Origin: Bradyrhizobium sp. STM 3843
GTDB lineage: Bacteria > Pseudomonadota > Alphaproteobacteria > Rhizobiales > Xanthobacteraceae
Direction of reading: 5' to 3'
Length of the DNA stretch: 64,000 nucleotides
NCBI RefSeq assembly: GCF_000239815.1
Contig: NZ_CAFK01000024.1
Coordinates: 61,038 to 125,037, forward strand
Every line of letters starts with the position of its first letter. The first letter of the stretch is position 1. The position numbers and the translations under genes were made by a program. Shown piece by piece: positions 59,604 through 64,000 of this stretch. Under the pieces are notes generated by a model. The model did not search any database. It saw nothing but the letters and a program-made list of their open reading frames with translations, and was not told where the DNA came from.

Positions 59604-60644
59604 ATGACTGCCGCCATCTCTCTCGACAAAGCAACACCGCTGTCTATCGCCAATCCGTCGCGCGTCGGCGTGCTCCTGGTCAATCTCGGCACGCCCGATA
59701 CCGCTGATGCCGCGGGCGTGCGGGTTTACTTGAAGGAATTCCTGTCCGATCCGCGTGTGATCGAGAACCAGGGCCTGTTGTGGAAGCTCATTCTCAACGG
59801 CATCATCCTCAACACGCGGCCGCGCCAGAAGGCGCGCGATTACCAGACGATCTGGAACACCGAGAAGAACGAATCGCCGCTGAAGACGATCACCCGCGCC
59901 CAGAGCGAGAAGCTCGCCGCCAGCATCGCCGACAACGGTCGCCAGGTCGTGGTCGATTGGGCGATGCGCTACGGCAATCCGTCGATCAAGGCGGGCATCG
60001 ATGCGCTGATAGAAAAGGGTTGCGACCGCATCCTGGTGGTGCCGCTCTATCCGCAATACTCAGCCGCGACCTCGGCCACCGTCTGCGACGAGGTTTTCCG
60101 CGTGCTGGCGAGCTTGCGCGCGCAGCCGACCCTGCGGGTCACGCCGCCTTACTACGACGACGATTTCTACATCGAGGCGCTCGCGACCGGAATCGAGAGC
60201 CACCTCGCTACCCTGTCGTTCAAGCCCGAGCTGATCGTGGCCTCCTTCCACGGCATGCCGAAGGAGTATGTCGACAAGGGCGATCCCTATCGCGAGCAGT
60301 CCGTCGCCACCACCGAGCTGCTGCGCAAGCGGCTCGGCCTGGATGAGAGCAGGCTCCTGCTGACCTTCCAGTCGCGCTTCGGCCGCGCCGAATGGCTGCA
60401 GCCCTATACCGACAAGACCATCGAGCAACTCGCCAAGGATGGCGTGAAGCGCATTGCCGTGGTGATGCCGGGCTTCGCCGCCGACTGCCTGGAGACGCTG
60501 GAGGAGATCGCCGGCGAGAATGCCGAGATTTTCAAGCACAATGGCGGCGAAGCCTTCACCGCCGTTCCCTGCTTGAACGACAGCGAGCCGGGCATGGACG
60601 TGATCCGACAACTTGTGCTGCGCGAGCTGCAGGGTTGGATCTGA
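59604..60644 (+). CDS. hemH: Ferrochelatase
   Basis: 346 aa. Conserved blocks VGVLLVNLGTPDTADAAGVRVYLKEFLSDPRV, WAMRYGNPSIKAGIDALIEKGCDRILVVPLYPQYSAATSATV (active-site region) and ASFHGMPKEYVDKGDPYREQ with the catalytic His, then TFQSRFGRAEWLQPYTDKTIEQLA. Inserts Fe2+ into protoporphyrin IX, the last haem step. Peripheral on the inner membrane. Monocistronic in this context, divergent from the MAPEG gene. It may serve the several cytochromes encoded in this window. Confidence 0.95.
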   Translation: MTAAISLDKATPLSIANPSRVGVLLVNLGTPDTADAAGVRVYLKEFLSDPRVIENQGLLWKLILNGIILNTRPRQKARDYQTIWNTEKNESPLKTITRAQSEKLAASIADNGRQVVVDWAMRYGNPSIKAGIDALIEKGCDRILVVPLYPQYSAATSATVCDEVFRVLASLRAQPTLRVTPPYYDDDFYIEALATGIESHLATLSFKPELIVASFHGMPKEYVDKGDPYREQSVATTELLRKRLGLDESRLLLTFQSRFGRAEWLQPYTDKTIEQLAKDGVKRIAVVMPGFAADCLETLEEIAGENAEIFKHNGGEAFTAVPCLNDSEPGMDVIRQLVLRELQGWI

Positions 60645-61091
60645 GAGTCGGTCGAGCCGCCGAAGTGAAGCCTTGCTGACGCGCCGCGCCCTGCGCGCCG
60701 GGCGATCGCATACGCCGAAATGGGTCTTTGGCAGTCTCTCCGCGGCCGTCCTTCGAGACGCCCGCCTGCGGCGGGCTCCTCAGGATGAGGCCTTATTGCG
60801 CGGCGAGATCTTTGATCCTCATGGTGAGGGCGCGGCAAAGCCGCGCGTCTCGAACCATGAGGCCCGACGCTCCTGCTATATGCGATTAACCTGCCTCGCA
60901 TGTGCGCCGCTTGTTAGGAACGCTCCTGCTTCCCGCAAGACCTTTTACCATACCATGCGACAAAAATAGTTCGCTGAACCGGCCTCGCCGCCACCAAGAC
61001 AAATTCACGCGGCAATCCCTATTTCTTGGATGGCTGCGGAATCGTGCGAAAGCCCAAGCCTGCTGATCGGGTGTTTCGCCTTGGAGGGGTT
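60645..61091. other. Intergenic region holding a repeat
   Basis: About 450 bases between hemH and the stomatin-like gene, mostly occupied by the repeat at 60743-60864. The rest (60865-61091) probably includes the promoter of the stomatin gene. No gene recognised; small open frames overlap the repeat. Confidence 0.5.
60743..60864 (+). repeat. Inverted-pair repeat, left copy
   Basis: A 122-bp element beginning CGGCCGTCCTTCGAGACGCC and ending CGAACCATGAGGCC, with internal hairpins (CGCGGC/GCCGCG, CCTCATGG/CCATGAGG). The reverse complement of 62600-62720 matches it closely at both ends (about 45 bases at one end and 50 at the other nearly identical), with a variable centre. Confidence 0.85.
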
Positions 61092-62108
61092 ATGAGTGGT
61101 TTCGACATTTTTGCGATTGCGCTGGTGCTGCTGGTCGTCCTCACGCTGTTCGCCGGCGTGAAGACGGTGCCGCAGGGTTATGACTGGACGGTCGAGCGGT
61201 TCGGCAAATACACCCGCACGCTGTCGCCGGGATTGAATATCATCGTGCCCTATTTCGACCGGATCGGGCGCAAGATGAACGTAATGGAGCAGGTGATCGA
61301 GATTCCCGAGCAGGAGGTGATCACCAAGGACAACGCCACTGTGACGGTGGATGGCGTCGCCTTCTTCCAGGTGTTCGATGCGGCGAAGGCGAGCTACGAG
61401 GTCGCCAGCCTCTCGCAATCCATCATCGTGCTGACCATGACCAACATCCGTTCGGTGATGGGCGCGATGGACCTCGACCAGGTGCTGTCGCATCGCGACG
61501 AGATCAACGAGCGGCTGTTGCGCGTGGTGGATGCTGCGGTCTCGCCCTGGGGCGTCAAGGTCAACCGCATCGAGATCAAGGATATCGTGCCGCCGGCCGA
61601 CCTGGTCGAGGCGATGGGTCGGCAGATGAAGGCCGAACGTGTCAAGCGCGCCGACATCCTGCAGGCGGAAGGCCAGCGTCAGTCGGAGATCCTGCGCGCC
61701 GAAGGCGCCAAGCAGAGCCAGATCCTGCAGGCCGAGGGCCGTCGGCAGTCCGCCTTCCTCGATGCAGAAGCACGCGAGCGCGCCGCGCAGGCCGAGGCCA
61801 AGGCGACGCAGGTGGTGTCGGAAGCGATCGCGAAGGGCGACGTCGCCGCGCTCAACTACTTCATCGCCGACAAATACATCAAGGCATTCGGCCAGCTGGC
61901 GGACTCGCCAAACCAGAAGGTGATCATGCTGCCGATGGAGGCGACGGGTATGCTCGGCTCGCTCGCCGGCATCGGCGAGATCGCGAAGGCGACGTTCGGC
62001 GAAAGCGCGGTGTCGGCTGCGGCGGCGGCGCGGCGAGGGGGCTCGGTGCCGGCGGCCGGCAGCACGCCGCCTTCGCCGCCCGCGCCGCCGGTCCCGCCGC
62101 GGACGTGA
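61092..62108 (+). CDS. Stomatin/prohibitin-family membrane protein (QmcA-like)
   Basis: 338 aa with GGAGGGG before ATG. One N-terminal helix (FDIFAIALVLLVVLTLFAG), the SPFH domain (VPQGYDWTVERFGKYTRTLSPGLNIIVPYFDRIGRK, ITKDNATVTVDGVAFFQV), then a coiled coil containing three to four 11-residue units of the type ILQAEGxRQSx (about 196-240). Ends in a Pro-rich tail. Forms membrane microdomain scaffolds, usually with the NfeD partner encoded directly downstream (19-base gap). Confidence 0.9.
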   Translation: MSGFDIFAIALVLLVVLTLFAGVKTVPQGYDWTVERFGKYTRTLSPGLNIIVPYFDRIGRKMNVMEQVIEIPEQEVITKDNATVTVDGVAFFQVFDAAKASYEVASLSQSIIVLTMTNIRSVMGAMDLDQVLSHRDEINERLLRVVDAAVSPWGVKVNRIEIKDIVPPADLVEAMGRQMKAERVKRADILQAEGQRQSEILRAEGAKQSQILQAEGRRQSAFLDAEARERAAQAEAKATQVVSEAIAKGDVAALNYFIADKYIKAFGQLADSPNQKVIMLPMEATGMLGSLAGIGEIAKATFGESAVSAAAAARRGGSVPAAGSTPPSPPAPPVPPRT

Positions 62109-62127
62109 TGACAACGGAGGTCATGTC

Positions 62128-62574
62128 ATGACCGAGATGTTTGTGACACTGGGCACCTGGAACTGGCTGATCTTCGGCGTCATCCTGATGGCGCTGGAGC
62201 TGCTCGCGCCCGGCGTCTTCCTGTTCTGGCTGGGCCTCGCTGCGCTGCTGGTCGGGCTGGCATCGTTCGCGTTCACCCCAAGCTGGCAGCTGCAGATCCT
62301 GATGTTCGCGCTGTTTGCCGCCGCGGCCGTGCCGGTGTGGCGGCGGCTCGCCCGCAGCGCGGCGCGGCCGGCCGGTGACAATCCCTATCTCAACCGGCGC
62401 GCGGCCGCGCTGGTCGGCCGGGTGTTTACGTTGGAGAAGCCGATCGTCGACGGCTCCGGCACCGTGCGCATCGACGATACGGTGTGGCGGGTGGCCGGTC
62501 CTGATATTCCGGCCGGCAGCCGGGTACGAATCGTGCAGGCCGATGGTGCCAATCTTACGGTGACCGCAGCGTAA
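62128..62574 (+). CDS. NfeD-family membrane protein (YbbK-like)
   Basis: 148 aa. Three to four helices (WNWLIFGVILMALELLAPGVFLFWLGLAALLVGLASFAF and LQILMFALFAAAAVPVW) followed by a C-terminal OB-fold (NRRAAALVGRVFTLEKPIVDGSGTVRIDDTVWRVAGPDIPAGSRVRIVQADGANLTV). The short NfeD1b-type lacks the ClpP-like protease. GGAGG is 7 bases before ATG 62128. Acts with the stomatin-like protein in membrane organisation. Confidence 0.9.
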   Translation: MTEMFVTLGTWNWLIFGVILMALELLAPGVFLFWLGLAALLVGLASFAFTPSWQLQILMFALFAAAAVPVWRRLARSAARPAGDNPYLNRRAAALVGRVFTLEKPIVDGSGTVRIDDTVWRVAGPDIPAGSRVRIVQADGANLTVTAA

Positions 62575-62599
62575 GAACAGCAGCTCGCGGATGTACCGG

Positions 62600-62720
62600 G
62601 GCCTCATGGTTCGAGACGCGCGGCTTTGCCGCGCCCTCACCATGAGGGGCGAGAACGTCACGTACTGCAAGACCTCGCCCTGAGGAGCCCGCCACAGGCG
62701 GGCGTCTCGAAGGGCGGCCG
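62600..62720 (-). repeat. Inverted-pair repeat, right copy
   Basis: A 121-bp element, reverse-complement of the copy at 60743-60864 in its outer parts. The pair brackets the stomatin-NfeD genes. This copy lies between NfeD and the convergent barrel gene and may also terminate transcripts through its hairpins. Confidence 0.85.
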
Positions 62721-62755
62721 AAGAGATCGCCGGTGGAGTCGGGCTGTGCGACGGT

Positions 62756-64000
62756 TCAATTCTGTAGCCGCACGCCGAGCATCACCACCGTGCCGGATGA
62801 GCTTGCGCCGGCGACGTTGGAATCCAGCACGTCGTAGCGCAATGTGCCCTTGAGCCAGAGATTGCGCGTCATCTTGAAGACCAGGTTGCCTTCCGCCGAA
62901 TAGGTTTTATCGCTGCGGCCAAAACCCTGATAGTCGAGCGTGCCGAAGGTGAACTTGCCGATTCCCGTCAGCCAGCGGCGGAAGTCGTGGTCGACCTCGA
63001 CCGTGTAGGTGCGTACCAGCACGCCGGAGGCGCCGGCGACCGTGGTCTCGGCCAACTGGGTGTCGGAGAAGAATTTTGCCGTTGTGAGCGGCGTCGCCGA
63101 CCACACCAGCGAGGCCGTGGTCAAAAAGCCCTCCAGCCGGTTCAGCCTGGGATCGACATAGTTGCGCGCGGCGTAGCCGATCGAGACCTCGCCTGTCAGC
63201 AGCCGCGTCAGCTCGAACGAGGTGCCGGCCTTGGCATAGCCGCCGGAGGAATCGCGCTGATAGCCGGAGCGATCAAATTGCGTGTCATGGATGCGGCTGT
63301 CGCCCTCGACCTCCGCGAACGGCTTCACCCCCGGCGAGACTTCGTAGGAGACGCGTCCGACCCCGCCATATTGGTTGAAGTTGCGGTCGTCGTTCGACGT
63401 CAAGCTGCCGTCGGTGAGCTTGCTCTGTTCATAGCTGGTGCGATCGACCGTTGCGCCCGCCGAGACCTGCAGGCGATTGAAGCGCTGGTCGACGCCGACC
63501 GTGGTGCCGAGCGTGGTGTAGACCGGATAGCGGGCGAGCCCGGCCTGGATGTTGGGGCTGCCGGGATTGTCGGTGGCGGCCCGCAGCCGCAGCTGCGCGC
63601 CGATCGAGGTGTCCCTGGTGACATCGAGCCGACCGTCGATATGGCCAGTGAAGTCCGGCCGATCGAGATTGGTCGGCGCCGGGTTGACACCGCCGTCGAT
63701 GGTGGCGGGCAGCGAGCCGCCATAGCCGGTGAAGGAGCCGCGGAGATCGGCGACCACCGCGTGACGGTCCCAGTCGGAGACGGCGAGAAATTCCGGCGCG
63801 ACCACCCAGAACGGCATGCCGCGCGCGTTGGCCAGCCGCGCCGGGTTGCTGTCGTAGCCCGCGGAAATTTCCACGGCCGATTTGACCAGGAACGGCCCCA
63901 TATAGTCACCGACCGCGCCGAACGGATCATCCTCGATCTTCAGCCGCCGGCGCGGCGGCTGGCCCGGCACGCTGCCGGCCATGGCCGGGGGCAGCGGCGG
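62756..64000 (-). CDS. Outer-membrane beta-barrel protein (BBP2_2-like), 5' end outside the window
   Basis: At least 408 residues from the Met at 63982, with the frame still open and Pro-rich (PPLPPAMAGSVPGQPPRRR) to the window edge, so the true start and signal peptide lie beyond 64000. The chain has alternating strands throughout (SAVEISAGYDSNPARLANARGMP, YPVYTTLGTTVGVDQRFN, GYAARNYVDPRLNRLEGF, TYTVEVDHDFRRWLTG) and ends VVMLGVRLQN. The opening EISAGYDSNP is typical of the PF10082-type barrel proteins in Bradyrhizobium. Possible role in exopolysaccharide or nutrient passage is not decidable. Confidence 0.75.
   Translation of the reverse strand, partial: PPLPPAMAGSVPGQPPRRRLKIEDDPFGAVGDYMGPFLVKSAVEISAGYDSNPARLANARGMPFWVVAPEFLAVSDWDRHAVVADLRGSFTGYGGSLPATIDGGVNPAPTNLDRPDFTGHIDGRLDVTRDTSIGAQLRLRAATDNPGSPNIQAGLARYPVYTTLGTTVGVDQRFNRLQVSAGATVDRTSYEQSKLTDGSLTSNDDRNFNQYGGVGRVSYEVSPGVKPFAEVEGDSRIHDTQFDRSGYQRDSSGGYAKAGTSFELTRLLTGEVSIGYAARNYVDPRLNRLEGFLTTASLVWSATPLTTAKFFSDTQLAETTVAGASGVLVRTYTVEVDHDFRRWLTGIGKFTFGTLDYQGFGRSDKTYSAEGNLVFKMTRNLWLKGTLRYDVLDSNVAGASSSGTVVMLGVRLQN

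Noticed and set aside
1..64000. CRISPR arrays, phage genes, transposases, integrases and tRNA attachment sites
   Set aside because: None found on reading both strands; the repeats present are short hairpin elements, not spacer arrays or insertion sequences.

Overview
The window looks like chromosomal DNA of a Bradyrhizobium-type alphaproteobacterium (Nitrobacteraceae). Reasons: high GC with ATGA or TGATG gene overlaps, a squalene-hopene cyclase, a homospermidine synthase next to a type III ornithine decarboxylase, Omp25/31-type outer-membrane barrels, FixK/FNR-type and Zur-type operators, and dispersed dual-hairpin repeats typical of that genus. No rRNA, tRNA, prophage, insertion sequence or CRISPR array was seen. 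Product names come from reading motifs and family resemblance, not from a database search.

Layout. 0-9 kb: an outer-membrane barrel carrying a long His/Asp/Trp-rich insert, small envelope proteins, an MBL-fold protein, and a divergent NarL-type two-component pair. 9-15.2 kb: two divergent coupled gene sets, lysR-FAD monooxygenase-MFS and PLP sulfur-lyase-CMD-AhpD, which look like one unassigned sulfur-compound pathway. 15.2-20 kb: small membrane proteins, MAPEG, an SHS-type MFS transporter. 20-27.8 kb: htpG, a Bug-type binding protein, and an acyl cluster (FATP-type ligase, acyl carrier protein, second ligase, SDR). 27.8-37 kb: a P1B-5-like metal ATPase with a hemerythrin tail, a CRP/FNR regulator, three diheme cytochromes, a Cyc2-like fused cytochrome-porin, a small barrel and MgtC. 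FixK-type boxes lie before the ATPase, the regulator and mgtC. 37-43.5 kb: mostly unknown-function families (YukJ/DUF2278, RMD1, DUF3095, DUF2147), GNAT, sodB. 43.6-48.9 kb: crcB, then a zinc-uptake operon behind a perfect Zur box, beginning with a tiny His-rich protein and continuing with ATPase, permease, binding protein, COG0523 GTPase and WD40 protein. 49-54.4 kb: polyamine genes, with a long structured leader before the decarboxylase. 54.5-64 kb: M3 peptidase, squalene-hopene cyclase, MAPEG, ferrochelatase, stomatin/NfeD pair bracketed by inverted repeats, and a barrel protein cut by the window edge.

The best candidate for an undescribed system is 27.8-36 kb. A fused monoheme cytochrome-porin, two inverted paralogous diheme cytochromes plus a third, a companion barrel, a low-oxygen-type operator set, and a putative Fe/Ni-exporting ATPase with a diiron-type sensor domain sit together. 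I infer an outer-membrane electron conduit linked to iron and oxygen status; substrate and direction of electron flow are unknown. Second candidates are the lysR/PLP-lyase/AhpD cluster and the ketosynthase-less acyl carrier protein cluster.
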